Source: Lepturacanthus savala
Lineage: Eukaryota; Chordata; Actinopteri; Scombriformes; Trichiuridae
DNA: 64,000 bases
NCBI GenBank assembly: GCA_030544235.1
Contig: CM060464.1
Coordinates: forward strand, 386,001 to 450,000
Reading direction: 5' to 3'
Part shown: one piece after another, positions 1 to 12,334 of the stretch
How positions within the stretch are numbered: the stretch's first letter is position 1
Layout of the letters: each line of letters opens with the position of its first letter
The notes under the pieces: generated by a model
Told to the model about the DNA's origin: nothing
Databases searched by the model: none
What the model saw: the letters and a program-made list of their open reading frames with translations, nothing else
Position numbers and translations under genes: made by a program

Positions 1-11
1 GACGCATTGGA

Positions 12-300
12 TCAAATTCTGATGGTGAAAGTCTTTCTGTGGCTGAGAAACTGTGGTGAACAAATGTTTTCATGTGTCCAAAATAAACTGGAAGAATCAC
101 CAGTTACAGGAGATAACTTTAACTCCTCGAGTTCACGTTTTGTGACTTTGAGATTCTCTTTTTCACCTTCACGTCTCAATTTCAGGAGCTCCACGTGTCT
201 CACTGCTGTTTGAGGTCTTCTGGCCAACATGGTCCAGTTACACCACAAACACCAGGACTGCACCAAAAAGAAGCAGAAAGGTGAATTTGTCTACCACTAA
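12..300 (-). pseudogene. Possible decayed membrane-protein fragment (hydrophobic segment plus charged tail)
   Basis: On the minus strand a short frame encodes a strongly hydrophobic stretch (about FTFLLLFGAVLVFVV) that stops at TAA, positions 240-238. In the neighbouring frame the sequence continues without a stop for about 80 residues to position 12. That part is rich in K, R, E and L (for example LKLRREGEKENL and KRELEELKL), like a coiled-coil or cytoplasmic tail. A pyrimidine run followed by CAG at 260-258 resembles a splice acceptor. A transmembrane segment followed by a charged helical tail is common in fish Ig-superfamily receptors of the B7/butyrophilin kind, but no Ig domain is visible here. 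The two parts join only by changing frame. I read it as a broken fragment or an exon of an unrecognised gene; a chance open frame is also possible. Confidence 0.22.
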
Positions 301-329
301 TGTAAAAGGAGCCTGTTTGTAGACTTAAC

Positions 330-500
330 AAATAATAACAGTAACTGTACTGTTACTGTACCAGTTACATTGGGTTTAACTACAGATAATTTATTACTTT
401 ATACAAATACTTTATTTAGTGTTGTAGCTGAAGTTTTCTCATGAAATATGAATAAAACTCAGTGCTGAACCTGCATCGACGGGTTAATAAGGATTAATGA
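330..500. repeat. Fragment of dispersed element family F1
   Basis: Contains the phrases 'gttacattgggttt', 'acagataat', 'gaataaaactcag' and 'gctgaacctgcatc'. These recur at about 22.0, 31.1, 32.3, 41.9, 44.6 and 45.4 kb. This copy is short and diverged. Confidence 0.5.
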
Positions 501-769
501 GGCTAATAAACTCATTACCTCATTATGTAAACACAGTAAATTAAATGACACGGAAGCTGAACTCAGCGATAATCTACTTCTTGGATCCATACATAAACCC
601 GATAATAAATAGTGCAAACATATCAGCGGATCCATTTACACGCGCCGTGTTTCTGCAGCTGCTGCTTGAGAAGCAAACAACAACCTTTGGACTGGTCACC
701 ATGGCCACTGGACCGGCCTCAGCCTGCTGCTTGTCAAGGTGTTTTAATGGGGCCTGTTGATGGATGAGT

Positions 770-1110
770 CTATTACTGTACCACAGCATGCTGTGTCACC
801 TCCAGCTGCACATGGCGGCGGCGGCACGCTCCCCTCCTCGTGCGAGGATGTTGGCGTATTGTTTGTGCTGGAGGAAACAAATATATAAGCAAACAAACAA
901 AAATACTAATATCTCCTGCAGAAATACTTCCTGATGATAAGAGAAGCGGCTGATTGCGGGGGAGGGGAGCGGCGCTACTTCCTCTGTGCTGAGGATCCGG
1001 ACCAAAAAAAAAAGGGGGTCAGGCAGCTGTTCTCTCATTTGACTGAATCGCTGAAGCAGAGCGGCGGCGAGGTGCAGAAAAAAGAAGAGCAAGAATCGAC
1101 TGAGGTAAAA
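770..1110. other. GC-rich single-copy island
   Basis: This stretch is richer in CpG than its AT-rich surroundings. It includes an ATG at 811 opening a short frame (MAAAARSPPRARMLAYCLCW, about 40 codons in all) and a possible GAG|GTAAAA donor near 1105. The frame closes before that donor, so a first exon is not supported. It could be an unrecognised promoter or a conserved non-coding block. Confidence 0.2.
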
Positions 1111-1870
1111 AAAAAAAAACGACAAGAAACACAAAGTATGGCCCAGATCAAGGTTCCCCCTGCACGAACCACATTAGTCAAGAGAAGAAGAAACTCTGCA
1201 CTGAAGATGCAGCTCTGGAAGGAAAATAAACAGCAGAACAAGTCAGTGCACTTAGGATTTCAGATCAAATTATTGATTTATATTCTGAGTTTTAACAACA
1301 CAAAGGTCATAATTTCAACAAGAGACTTTAATAATTTAGTGAAAACACTTTGTTTTATTTTGTTGAACTAGAGGAACCTGACAAATAAAACTTGAGGCAA
1401 AAAAAGGATTATAGAAAAAATGTCCTTGAGGCGTTTAATGTTAATTTGTTGTCATAAAATGATTATACAGGATTTGAAAGGTGCAAATCTGGTAAAGACG
1501 TGAAGAACATGACAGCTGGCATTATGAATAAAGGTTATTCACCAAATATTGATTTCTGAACTATTCTTAAGTGTAAAAGTTTGTTTTATGTTGTTTTAAA
1601 ATGAATTTGATCTTGTTTCTTTGCATTGTTTAGGTCTTAAAACATTGCATTTTTTATTTTAAACCATTGATCAATTTCTACAAATAAATGTTCTAAACAA
1701 TAATATTTTTATTTGGAATTTGGGGGAAATGTCGTCAGTAATCACTCAAACAAAACTGCTCCTTTTGCCCAAACATATACTATAAGTAGTAAAATCTGAA
1801 AAACTGATCATTCTGCAGTGGTGTCTTATTTTGTCCAGAGCTGTAGACGAGCAGCAGGGAGGTGGATGAA
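1111..1870. other. AT-rich DNA without a recognisable gene
   Basis: Both strands were read. Only short chance frames and A/T runs are present. Confidence 0.5.
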
Positions 1871-1960
1871 ATCCATATAATCCAAAATAAAAAAACAATC
1901 CATATAATCCAAAATAAAAAAACAATCCATATAATCCAAAATAAAAAAACAATCCATATA
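1871..1960. repeat. 27-bp tandem repeat, about 3.3 copies
   Basis: The unit begins ATCCATATAATCC and ends in an A-rich AATAAAAAAACA tail. Copies are nearly identical. The minus-strand open frame through it (FYFGLYGLF repeats) follows from the 27-bp period and is not a gene. Confidence 0.85.
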
Positions 1961-2311
1961 AAAATAGAAAAAACATGAAAGTTACAACTTTCTTGTTCTG
2001 TTTTTGAGACAAAGGCCAAAACCTGCAGCCACATGGTTCCTGCTGTAATAAATCCCAGGTGTTCATGTCTGCGAGGTGTTAAAACTCTAAAGGGTCCGGC
2101 CCTTTTCTTTCGGGGGATGCTGAGCCTCGTAGGGTCTGGGGGGGGGGGACCTATGACCTATGACCTGCACCGTCATACAAGATCACATGTTGCATTTACT
2201 CCATTACTTGAAATTCTAAGCACGAGGCTCATTTGTTCTTGTTAAAAAGAAAAAAAAGGCCTTTGAACAGAAGTTTGATACACACGAGGTGCTGCCTTTG
2301 ACATATAGTTC

Positions 2312-2315
<4 letters not shown>

Positions 2316-2359
<44 letters not shown>
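2316..2359. repeat. (GT)n microsatellite
   Basis: Uninterrupted TG dinucleotides for about 44 bp. Confidence 0.95.
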
Positions 2360-2361
<2 letters not shown>

Positions 2362-3160
2362 CGTTGAAGGGCTCTACCACCAGGGGACGTTTAATTGAAT
2401 ATATTCCACTCCCTAAATCGTTAAGAATGAAATGAGGGAGTAAATGATATAAAAAATCATCATAAAATCATAAAAATCATAAAAATGTTTTTTAGTTGTT
2501 AACAAACGAGAACATTCAGGTGAATTTACAAAGAAATAAAATAAATACAGTTAGTTCAGAAGGAGGAAATTTACAAAACCAAAAAAGATTTAATTAATAT
2601 ATATATATATATATAATTCTGCTCCTTAAATCATTGACAACAAAATGGGCCATGACTGAAGGGAGTAAATAATATCATAACAGAATCATTAAAAATGTAA
2701 AAAATCTCGGACTGTGGCAGTTAGTGACAGAGGTTCAGGTCTAAGGAAATAAAAGAAGACATTTAATTGAATATATTCATTATGAATGAAATGGAACATG
2801 ACTGGAGGGAGTAAATAATATCATGGCTTCCTGATTAGATCTGCAGTGAACCAGGATATGAGCAGTGAATGACCTCCCAGCTGCTGAGGCCTTACAATAA
2901 TACACCTTTAATTTCTACCTTTAGGCTCATTGTGCAGCACAAACATTTACATTAAGATGAGAAGATCATTCCGTTCTTTTGTAATTATGCCTTTATGTTG
3001 TTTGTGTGTTTGTGATGTTTTTCCTACACTAACAGGAATTAAACAGGAATAAATTAAAGGGATCTCTGCAGGGCAGCGATGGAAGGAGACGCTTACATTA
3101 ACAGTTGGTTTCCAGCTGATTGAGACGAGGAAGTGGGAACGTCGGGGTTATGGCTGGTGC
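2360..3160. other. AT-rich DNA with degenerate internal repetition, no gene
   Basis: The phrase 'gaatgaaatg...gagggagtaaatgatat' recurs near 2428, 2640 and 2788, so this stretch is an old, diverged repeat of roughly 150-200 bp. No coding signal was seen. Confidence 0.45.
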
Positions 3161-3164
3161 AGAG

Positions 3165-3481
3165 CAGCGGGTCTCAACGTGGGGTCCTGGGACCCACAGG
3201 GGTCCTTCAGGAAGAGGTCCCTAGAAAAAAGGTGATCATTTATTTTATTAGAATTCTACAAAGAATGTAGAACTATAAATAAATAAATAATGTATTTAAT
3301 TTAGTAGAATTTATTCCCTATTATTTGTGTATTATTCCCTTTTATTATCCATTTTACACATTGAAGTAAAAATGAACGGGGGCTGAATACATGAATAACT
3401 AAATATATTTGAAAATAAATGAATATATAAAATGGAAAGTCAAATAAATGGAAAAAAATAATATAATATATATTGATGTAT

Positions 3482-3575
<94 letters not shown>

Positions 3576-3925
3576 CAATATTTTATTGAGTCATTATTAT
3601 TATTATTTATTAGGGTTTAATTTGTATAGAGGTCTGACATAATTTAAAATAAACAAATAAATATATTTAATTTAATAATATTAATGTCCTTATATGTTTG
3701 TGTTATTTTCCCTTTGCAAATGAATTTATAATATTTAAATTTTATTTTCCATTTTATATATTGAGGTGAAAATGAATGGGATGAACAAACAAATAACTTA
3801 ATATATTCAATTAATAAATAAAATAAAAAACAATAAAAGGGAAAGTAATAGACAAATATGTTAATTTTATGAATTAATTAAATAGTAAATTAAATTACTC
3901 GTATATTTATTTATGTGCTTATTCA
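3165..3925. mobile_element. hAT-like non-autonomous element, copy 1
   Basis: Starts with 'gggtctcaacgtggggtcc' and the self-complementary 'gggacccacaggggtcc', then a long AATAAATA-rich body containing 'gaatacatgaataa'. The same start and body occur at 38983-39460. The 'GGTCTCAA...GGGGTCC' style of end resembles terminal sequences of hAT-type DNA transposons in vertebrates. No transposase is present. The body repeats internally near 3345 and 3740, and an AT microsatellite has expanded inside it. Confidence 0.45.
3485..3575. repeat. (TA)n microsatellite
   Basis: About 90 bp of TA dinucleotides with one CA interruption near 3563. The YIYIYI frame across it is an artefact. Confidence 0.95.
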
Positions 3926-4079
3926 GTTTAATTTATTTATTCTTAATTATGGCAGTTTTAGTCCTGCATGATTTTGGCTTCAGGGTTTCTGGACTTTCTG
4001 TGAACACATCTTCAGATGGTGTTAATGGTTTTATATCATTTAAACTTTGAGCTGCTGTGTTTACTGGGTGTTTGTTGCA

Positions 4080-4460
4080 GGAACGTGAGACTCTGAGCCG
4101 ACTAAACCCGGCTGAACCCACCGAGCACCTGTTTCTGCAGCACCTCAGAATAACAGCCTCCGTTTACCTCCCCTCCCCCGACGCCGCACATCTTGACCTC
4201 CGGAGGGGATTCGGGCTCCTCTTATCACAATTCCAGGGATCCTCAGTCCTGGATTATTCCTGACGCGGTGACAGCAGGCCGGCGACGGCCGTCACAGATG
4301 GGGCGTCCGGGCCGTGATGTCTTCCATATGTCACGTCGCTGCTGTGAGCCTGTATGTCGCTGGTTTTTGTTGTTTTTCTTCCCGTCTCTCGTCTCTTTCT
4401 CTGTTTTGGTCTCCGGCCGCAGAGGTTCAGACGTGACGGTTTCACGATCAGTGACGTGAA
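4080..4460. other. Single-copy GC-rich block
   Basis: A non-repetitive stretch with higher GC and CpG than its neighbours. Two short frames cross it without recognisable domains. A TTGTTGCAG acceptor-like site lies at 4072-4080, but no matching protein family was recognised. It may be a conserved non-coding element; nothing in the sequence decides this. Confidence 0.2.
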
Positions 4461-4499
4461 GGACAAGGGCACAGAGTCTGTCTTCACCACTGAAGAGAG

Positions 4500-5015
4500 T
4501 ATTCTGGTACATGTTGTGGCTCCTAAAGGGTATTTTAGCACACTTTTTAGCTCCCAAGAGGGGAATTTAGCACGTTTTGGCTTCTAGGGGGCACTTTAGC
4601 ACATGTTCTGGTTTCTAGAGGGCACTTTAGTACATGTTCTGGTTTCTAGAGGGCACTTTAGCACACAGTTTGGCTTCCAAGACTGCCCTTATGCATGTGT
4701 TTTGGCTCCTAGAGGACACCTTAGCATGTATTTTGACTTCCAAAAGGCACTTAAGTACACGTGTTGGCTCTTAAAGGACATTTGACATGTTTTTGCTCCC
4801 AAAACGTCACTTATGCATGTGTTCTGGTTTCCAAAGGGCACTTTAGTACACGTTTTGGTTCCTAGAGGGGTTTTAGCTCTTAAGAGGATAGATGATGTTT
4901 ATACTATGTACTACTACATATGATTTTTTGTCTTCTAAAGGTCACTTTGCACATGTTCTGACTGACATGAGGGCACTTTAACACCCATCTTAGCTTCCAA
5001 AGGGGAACTTTAACA
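4500..5015. repeat. 31-bp minisatellite family, inverted orientation, degenerate
   Basis: About 15 degenerate units of the type 'GGCTCCTAGAGGGCACTTTA' with 'GCACATGTT'. This is the reverse complement of the units at 8985-9405 and 35588-36212. Units are much more diverged here, suggesting an older array. Confidence 0.8.
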
Positions 5016-6880
5016 TTCATGTTTCAAACATTTCACAAAGCGCGACCCACTGTGCACGTGCTGGTTTTACTTGAAGTGGTCGCTCCAGTCTCAGTTTGTT
5101 GCATGGTTAAAACAAATTCATTTTTTACTGACAAGGAGAAAATGTGAGTTTCGTGGCGCCCTCGGTGAGATTTCCCACCATAACTCCTTCCTCCATTAAA
5201 CGCCAGGGACTCTGGACGTGTTTAAGACGCCCAGTGGACGCCGTGACACGGCTCTTGTTGTTGTATGGTAAATATGAGCCAATCGGAAGCTGAGACGCTT
5301 CACTTTGACACGGCAGCACCGGGAGGTTTTCTCCCCCAGTCTTGACTGACACATGAGAACGCTAATATTCCCCGTCTGATTATAATCCCTGTAGTGGACC
5401 TCATTAGCCAGGCATCCGCATTGAACCCTGGCTGAGCAGAGTCCAGGAGCTCAACTGTCAGTCAACACCTTTTTTTCTTCAAACAAAGGGCCTCAGGGAG
5501 AAATAATCCAGTTCTCTCTCTGGAGTTTATTAGCAGCCTGTTCAGGGATTTGTGCAGATTTGTGCATGCAGGCATGCACGCTCTTAAAGACACGTCACCT
5601 CACGGCAACTAAAATGTTTTGTGACAAAATCAAACGGAAAAGCTTAACATGCGCACGAGGAATATGCAGGAAAACAATACAGAGCCCTGCAGCTGGAAGT
5701 CCAGCTTCACTCCAGAATGAGGTCATTACTTTCATATTTTCACTTTCTTTATGGTCGCACCTCAAACGTGGTCCACATCTTTACTGTAATGACGCAAAAA
5801 CAAAACTCTGCAGGTTTTTTCTCCCCATCTCCCATCAGGTGTCACGTTAACTCATTGTATATAAAGCGCTAACGTTAATGCTAACGCTTCTAACATTCAG
5901 GTTCACGTCCTTGAAGAATGCAATAAAGCCTCCACTTTCCATATTAAAAGAATTATCCGGATTCCACGAGGTTCAGGTTCTGAACAAAGGTTGGATTGAG
6001 GTTCTCAGCTGAACTTAGCTGCTCTATTCATCCCGTCGTTGATTCATCACCTCAACATCAACTTTTTTTTAAAGCAACCTGATTTCAGAGGCCTTCTCTC
6101 CACAGAACTGGTGAAATAACAAGCTATAAAGTGACAGTGGCTGCACAACAACAGCTGCCAAGGTGATTTACGGCGTTTCTCACTTTTTTTCCGGAGGGTG
6201 ACAGCAGAGACAGAGAAGGAAGAGTGATTCGGCCTTTGTGGAGGTTCTCTCATAAAAAAAAGGTTGAGTGATGAGACCCCGCCGCTCTCATAACATTCCT
6301 TTGTTGTTTGGGTAACAAACCCAAACAGAAAGCGATACGGCGTTTACGGCGTTGTGTCGTGTCACCGAACACCGACGCCGCCAAACGCCGCCTCGATAAA
6401 AGAACCATGAAGACGACTTTTGGTGGGAAACTGACAGACTTAAGGCCAAACCACAGGGAATAAACAAACAGTTGTTCTAGCGATAATTCAATAATCTTCC
6501 TTTTTATGCGTCTTTTGTAACTTTATAGTTCTGCAGAATGGAGAACGTGGACGTTCCTTTGAGATGGTGCCACAACATGAACAAATCTAACAGATGTTCA
6601 GTCTGACTGTTATATACACACTAACACTGGGGTCACTAGAAATGACTTTACTTTTGAAAGAAAAGCATTGTTTTTTCCAATGAAGATAACTTTAAACTTT
6701 AAGTGCAGCGATTCTTCATTTCTTTTGACTCTAGCTGATTTTCAGTGATAATTCTCACTCATTCATGTTTTTTCTGATGTTTGCAAAGTATTTTTCTGGC
6801 TGCGTAGAAGGATTTTATCCAGGGGCATATTCAGGGGTATTTGACCCCAGATTTTAAACTTTGGCAGTGCATAATACGCT
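5016..6880. other. Single-copy DNA without a recognisable gene
   Basis: Mixed-composition DNA. The parts at about 5120-5560 and 6030-6420 are less AT-rich and non-repetitive, and could hold conserved non-coding sequence. No open frame has a recognisable domain or a convincing splice pattern. Confidence 0.4.
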
Positions 6881-6883
6881 GTT

Positions 6884-6885
<2 letters not shown>

Positions 6886-6929
<44 letters not shown>

Positions 6930-6955
6930 ATAAACTATATAAACTATATAAACTG
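6886..6955. repeat. (TA)n tract followed by an ACTATATAA repeat
   Basis: About 38 bp of TA is followed by four copies of a 9-bp 'aactatata' unit. This short minisatellite appears to have grown out of the edge of the microsatellite. Confidence 0.9.
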
Positions 6956-7359
6956 TGCCTGGGAGCCAGATGGCAGTGACTAACACCATCAGCAGCCTGA
7001 ACACAGGACTCTGCTGCTGCTTTCTGTCTGGTAGCATCAAATCCTCCTTCATCCTCCAGATTAGCAGATATACATGAGTGAAACTGACTGGACATCTGAG
7101 CTCATCACACAAACATACGCTGACGTTTTTTTTAATGAGCCGTTTGCTTGTCGTTGTTTAAGCTTCGCTGCAGTTTAGGAAGGAAGGAACTGTAAAAACC
7201 AGAAGAAGACGACAGGACGCTGCGTTTTCTATCTGGATTTAACAATTAGACAATTAAGGAGCTAAGACGGATCAATCAGCCGTTGGATTAACACCAAGTG
7301 GAAATGCTGAAATACTTTAGATTAGAAGAAGATTACACCAGAACTAATGCTACGCTGCA
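6956..7359. other. No gene seen
   Basis: Non-repetitive sequence. Only short chance frames were found. Confidence 0.4.
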
Positions 7360-7590
7360 AAAACTGAAACCTTAACTAGTGAAAATATCTTCTACAATTC
7401 CTCCAATATTCAATTATCTAATTCCAGATGATTTCATTTGTTTCTGATTTGGGAAAACAATACTAACATTTACCTGAAAAAAGATTAAACTAAAACCAAG
7501 AAAAAACCTGAAATAAACTAAATGATGAGTCAGTGCAGATGATTCTACTCAATGTTGGACTAATTCTAGCAAAAACAAGATATTTAGCCT
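7360..7590. mobile_element. F2 fold-back MITE-like element
   Basis: Both halves carry the same words in opposite orientation: 'gaaaatatctt...tccaatattc' on the left and 'caatgttggactaatt...aagatattt' on the right. Between them lies an A-rich centre ('gattaaactaaaacc aag...cctgaaataa'). Outer ends resemble 'ctgcaaaaac'. Related copies lie at about 38.1, 38.4, 49.7, 53.6, 56.2 and 58.3 kb. No coding capacity. Confidence 0.6.
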
Positions 7591-8063
7591 TTTTATTGAC
7601 ATTTGAAAATATAAATCACTGAGAGTAAATTCAGAACGTTATCAATAATGATATATTTAGGATAAAGTTCTAATCAGACCAGACGCTGGTGTTGAATTCA
7701 CAACCAGAAGAGTTTTAACTGCAGCAGCTCAGACTTTAACCAGTCTGAGTTTCATCAGAGCGGATTGGGGGTAAATTTAGGGTAAATGTCCTAAATGTGC
7801 AGCTGGTTCCTGGTCAAAGCCTCGTCAGCAGCAGCTCGTTATATCAACCAGCTCTAATCTGAGACATGAAGACAAACCTCGTATGTAGTCAGCAGGTGTT
7901 GTTGGGCCGTCAGACTCTGATTCCTGCCTGAAGAAAAGACAATAAGACAGAGATTAGTCCTGGAGAGATGTTCATTAACATGATGATGATTTATGAGAAG
8001 GCAGGTTGATTATTGAGAGGAAAATATAATGAGGAAGTAGCTGAAATCACAGGAATGTTCCTG
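7591..8063. other. No gene seen
   Basis: AT-rich single-copy sequence with no coding signal. Confidence 0.4.
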
Positions 8064-8070
8064 TTGTGTG

Positions 8071-8136
<66 letters not shown>

Positions 8137-8141
8137 CACAC
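8064..8141. repeat. Composite (TG)n(TA)n(CA)n microsatellite
   Basis: The order TG, TA, CA makes the whole tract self-complementary, so either strand can fold on itself. A similar composite lies at 48419-48470. Confidence 0.95.
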
Positions 8142-8502
8142 ACATGCTATTTGGTCTGAATTGTAATGAAATAAGCAATAATAAGTAATAATAAAAGAGA
8201 AGAAACACCTTTTGTATTAATTTAATATATATTACCCCAAAGATGTTACTGAGCCTAAAATAATAATAATACATTTTCTGCAAATAAATGACTTTAATTA
8301 TTTATTTAGATTTTAACATATTTTATATGAACACACAGTATTATACACACATGGATAACGATGATCATAAAAAATAAAATAGAGAAAATATTAAATTATT
8401 TAAGGAAAAAAATAAAATGTATGAAAAATAAATAATACAAAAATTAAGAAAAATCACAGGCCCATTGAACTTAACAGGGAATTTCTCAACATAGAGTATA
8501 AA
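8142..8502. other. AT-rich DNA, no gene
   Basis: Contains many AAATAA motifs and short A runs. No frame of interest. Confidence 0.45.
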
Positions 8503-8630
<128 letters not shown>

Positions 8631-8984
8631 TGCATTCTCTCTCTTCTGGAACAGGAATCCTCGTCTTCTGTTTATTCTTTTATCTCCATTAAAGGTTTTT
8701 TTTAAGGACTTTTCCTTATTTGATTCAAGGGTCTAAGAACAGCATCAACCAGTTATAGCAGTTATATTTTTATATTTGTTATATTTTCCCTCAACGTGTT
8801 AGTTTGAGTTGTAGGAGGAAACTGATTCAACTCGTATTTGACAACTGTGAATAAACTTTTCAGAAATATTAGTGTTTAGTTCTTTGGCTGGTGGAGGAGG
8901 ATTCATTTGGCTGCAGCTGTCGCTCCTTCATGGCCCAATTGTTGAAAAAAGAATGTTGAAGTGTTTTCTAGGGACCTAAAACAT

Positions 8985-9405
8985 GTGCTAAAGTACAATC
9001 TAGGAACCAAAATGTTTACTAAAGTGCCCTCTAGGAGCTAAAACCAGTGCTAAAGTGCCCTCTAGGAGCTAAAGCCGGTGCTAAAGTGCCCTCTAGGAGC
9101 TAAAGCCGGTGCTAAAGTGCCCTCTAGGAGCTAAAGCCGGTGCTAAAATGCCCTCTAGGAGCTAAAGCACATGCTAAAGTGCCCTCTAGGAGCTAAAACC
9201 AGTGCTAAAGTGCCCTCTAGGAGCTAAAACCAGTGCTAAAGTGCCCTCTAGGAGCTAAAACCAGTGCTAAAGTGCCCTCTAGGAGCTAAAGCCGGTGCTA
9301 AAATGCCCTCTAGGAGCTAAAACCAGTGCTAAAGTGCCCTCTAGGAGCTAAAGCCGGTGCTAAAATGCCCTCTATGAGCTAAAGCCGGTGCTAAAATGCC
9401 CTCCT
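8985..9405. repeat. 31-bp minisatellite, about 13 units
   Basis: The unit reads GTGCTAAAGTGCCCTCTAGG followed by AGCTAAAACCA or AGCTAAAGCCG. Copies differ mainly in that last part. The array is followed at 9414 by 'gagtaactcttggaaaatc', and the same phrase follows the short array at 13901-14005. The repeat is therefore part of a larger dispersed element. Confidence 0.95.
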
Positions 9406-9560
9406 GGGAGACAAAAGTGTCTTGAGTAACTCTTGGAAAATCTCTCATTTCTCACAGTAGTTGTGTGCTCATGTAATTTTGCTGCAAATCAAATCAGTTT
9501 TATTCGTATCGTCCAAAACCATAAATCTCAGATTCACCTCAGAGTTTTACTGTGTTCAGA
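9406..9560. mobile_element. Flank shared with 14006-14130; degenerate fish repeat
   Basis: Shares 'taactcttggaaaatctctc' and 'cagattcacctcag' with 14006-14130. It also has 'caaatcagttttattcgtat', which resembles the widespread fish repeat end 'caattttatttgtatagcg' that I know from general experience. No open frame. Confidence 0.5.
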
Positions 9561-9871
9561 CTCTTAGATGAAGATATTTCAGAGTCTGTTCATCCCTGTT
9601 GATAATGTAAACTTTAAAACTCTTGGATCTGCCATAAACAACCGTTCAAGTTTAGTCGTGACCAGGAAAAAAAGATCATCAAAGCTTGTTGCTCCAGATT
9701 TAACTGGTGTATATTTAGCAGCGTCGCCACATGTCGTGGTTTAGAATTTAAGAAGAATCCAAAGTCTTTAAAATTCTTCTGTTGTCGGATTTTAGCCAAA
9801 AGTGACTGAGTAACTTCATTTAATAAACAATGAAATATTATTTTATGATGTAAAACCTTGACCCACTACTG

Positions 9872-11372
9872 TTCCCCAGAGGATAGACTGTTATAACAGA
9901 TATTATATCCCCAGAGGATAGACTGTTATAACAGGGATTATATCCCCAGAGGATAGACTGTTATAACAAGGATTATATCCTCAGAGGATAGACTGTTATA
10001 ACAGGGATTATATCCCCAGAGGATAGACTGTTATAACAAGGATTATATCCTCAGAGGATAGACTGTTATAACAAGGATTATATCCCCAGAGGATAGACTG
10101 TTATAACAAGGAATATATCCCCAGAGGATAGACTGTTATAACAAGGATTATATCCCCAGAGGATAGACTGTTATAACAGGGATCAGATCCTCAGAGGATA
10201 GACTGTTATAACAAGGATTATATCCTCAGAGGATAGACTGTTATAACAGATATTATATCCTCAGAGGATAGACTGTTATAACAGATATTATATCCCCAGA
10301 GGATAGACTGTTATAACAGATATTATATCCCCAGAGGATAGACTGTTATAACAAGGATTATATCCCCAGAGGATAGACTGTTATAACAAGGATTATATCC
10401 CCAGAAGATAGACTGTTATAACAAGGATTATATCCTCAGAGGATAGACTGTTATAACAAGGATTATATCCCCAGAGGATAGACTGTTATAACAGATATTA
10501 TATCCTCAGAGGATAGACTGTTATAACAGATATTATATCCTCAGAGGATAGACTGTTATAACAGATATTATATCCCCAGAGGATAGACTGTTATAACAGA
10601 TATTATATCCTCAGAGGATAGACTGTTATAACAAGGATTATATCCCCAGAGGATAGACTGTTATAACAAGGATTATATCCCCAGAAGATAGACTGTTATA
10701 ACAAGGATTATATCCTCAGAGGATAGACTGTTATAACAGGGATTATATCCCCAGAGGATAGACTGTTATAACAAGGATTATATCCTCAGAGGATAGACTG
10801 TTATAACAGATATTATATCCCCAGAGGATAGACTGTTATAACAAGGATTATATCCCCAGAGGATAGACTGTTATAACAGATATTATATCCTCAGAGGATA
10901 GACTGTTATAACAGATATTATATCCCCAGAGGATAGACTGTTATAACAAGGATTATATCCCCAGAGGATAGACTGTTATAACAAGGATTATATCCCCAGA
11001 AGATAGACTGTTATAACAAGGATTATAGCCTCAGAGGATAGACTGTTATAACAAGGATTATATCCCCAGAGGATAGACTGTTATAACAAGGATTATATCC
11101 TCAGAGGATAGACTGTTATAACAGGGATCAGATCCTCAGAGGATAGACTGTTATAACAAGGATTATATCCTCAGAGGATAGACTGTTATAACAGATATTA
11201 TATCCCCAGAGGATAGACTGTTATAACAGGGATTATATCCTCAGAGGATAGACTGTTATAACAGATATTATATCCCCAGAGGATAGACTGTTATAACAGG
11301 GATTATATCCCCAGAGGATAGACTGTTATAACAGGGATTATATCTCCAGAGGATAGATACTGTTATAGCAGG
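9872..11372. repeat. 35-bp minisatellite, about 43 units
   Basis: Each unit contains AGAGGATAGACTGTTATAAC, then a variable part (aaggattatat, agatattatat or agggattatat) and cccc or ctcc. The core CTGTTATAACA is a perfect 10-bp palindrome (TGTTATAACA), extended to 12 bp in units followed by G. Marker variants (AGAAGATAG at about 10403, 10683 and 10999; GGGATCAGATC near 10180 and 11125) recur at multiples of the unit, showing block-wise duplication. The 35-bp period is not a multiple of three and no long frame runs through it. Confidence 0.97.
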
Positions 11373-11399
11373 GATTATATATTATATTATAATATTACC

Positions 11400-12330
11400 T
11401 ATTATATATGAGGCCATACTGCTGAATGTCCAGAAGTTAAATCCAAAGCAAGAACAATCTTTGGTGATTTTTTTCTGGCTCGCGCCCAGACTCCAGTGAT
11501 TGGTTATGACAGATCCAGTAGTTTTAAACATCAGCAGAATTCCTGCCTTCAAGTGAGTTTTGTCAATGGAGAGTGAACAGAATCTCTGGTTGGACCAGGC
11601 TACGACTGTAAATCCCCTGAGGTGAGTTCTGTGAGTTGTGATGTTGGATTCTACAAATAAAACCGACTTAATGACTTACTGCACTGACCACACGACTACT
11701 GTGAGAGCAGTGGCGGTTCAAAGTTTAACCACAAAAGGACATTTCATTGGTTAGGAAATGAGGGATTTTCCGAGAGTGACTCGTGCCGTTTTTTGGCTGA
11801 AAATCAGACGTTGCACAGAACAAACACTTCTGGACCATGTTGCTGCAGCCAAATGAATCATCCTCCACCAGCCAAAATAAACACAAACATTTCTGACAAG
11901 TTTCTTCACAGTTGTCAAACGCCAAATACCACTTGAGTCAGTTTCCTCCGGTTTGTTTATCCGTATGTATTAACACCTCCTGAATTCGAGCCGAGTCATG
12001 TGACGTCTCCTGCAGGTGAGTCATTCGCAGCTGCCGCGTTCACTTCTCCGTCGGCGTTTGAACCTTTTCAGACTCGCCTGTAGTTCAGCGTGTTAGAATA
12101 CCAACAACCCCCCACCGCTGACGTCCTCCTGGGTTTCATTTTCCTCTGGACCTTGACTGGAGTCCCCATGGCATCTTATATTGCTCGTGTAAACTGTCAC
12201 GCCACCTTCAGAGGACCTGACCTCCATCGCCATTCAGACCACCAAAGGTGCCCTTAACGCTAAAAAAAAGATTGTTTCCTGTGGACGGAAAATTCAAGTG
12301 GTGGCTTTTTTTTTTTTTCCAGGAGGAATC
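11400..12330. other. Single-copy DNA, no recognisable gene
   Basis: Several short frames lie on both strands, with no domain or splice structure recognised. The sequence 11960-12250 is less AT-rich. Confidence 0.4.
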
Positions 12331-12334
12331 TTCT

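Noticed and set aside
9872..11372. CRISPR-like array (35-bp repeats)
   Set aside because: There are no unique spacers. Repeats are head-to-tail with no intervening variable sequence, and the DNA is vertebrate.
11700..11730. 'ggcggttcaaagtttaacc' resembling a tRNA B box
   Set aside because: No A box at the right distance and no cloverleaf could be built around it.
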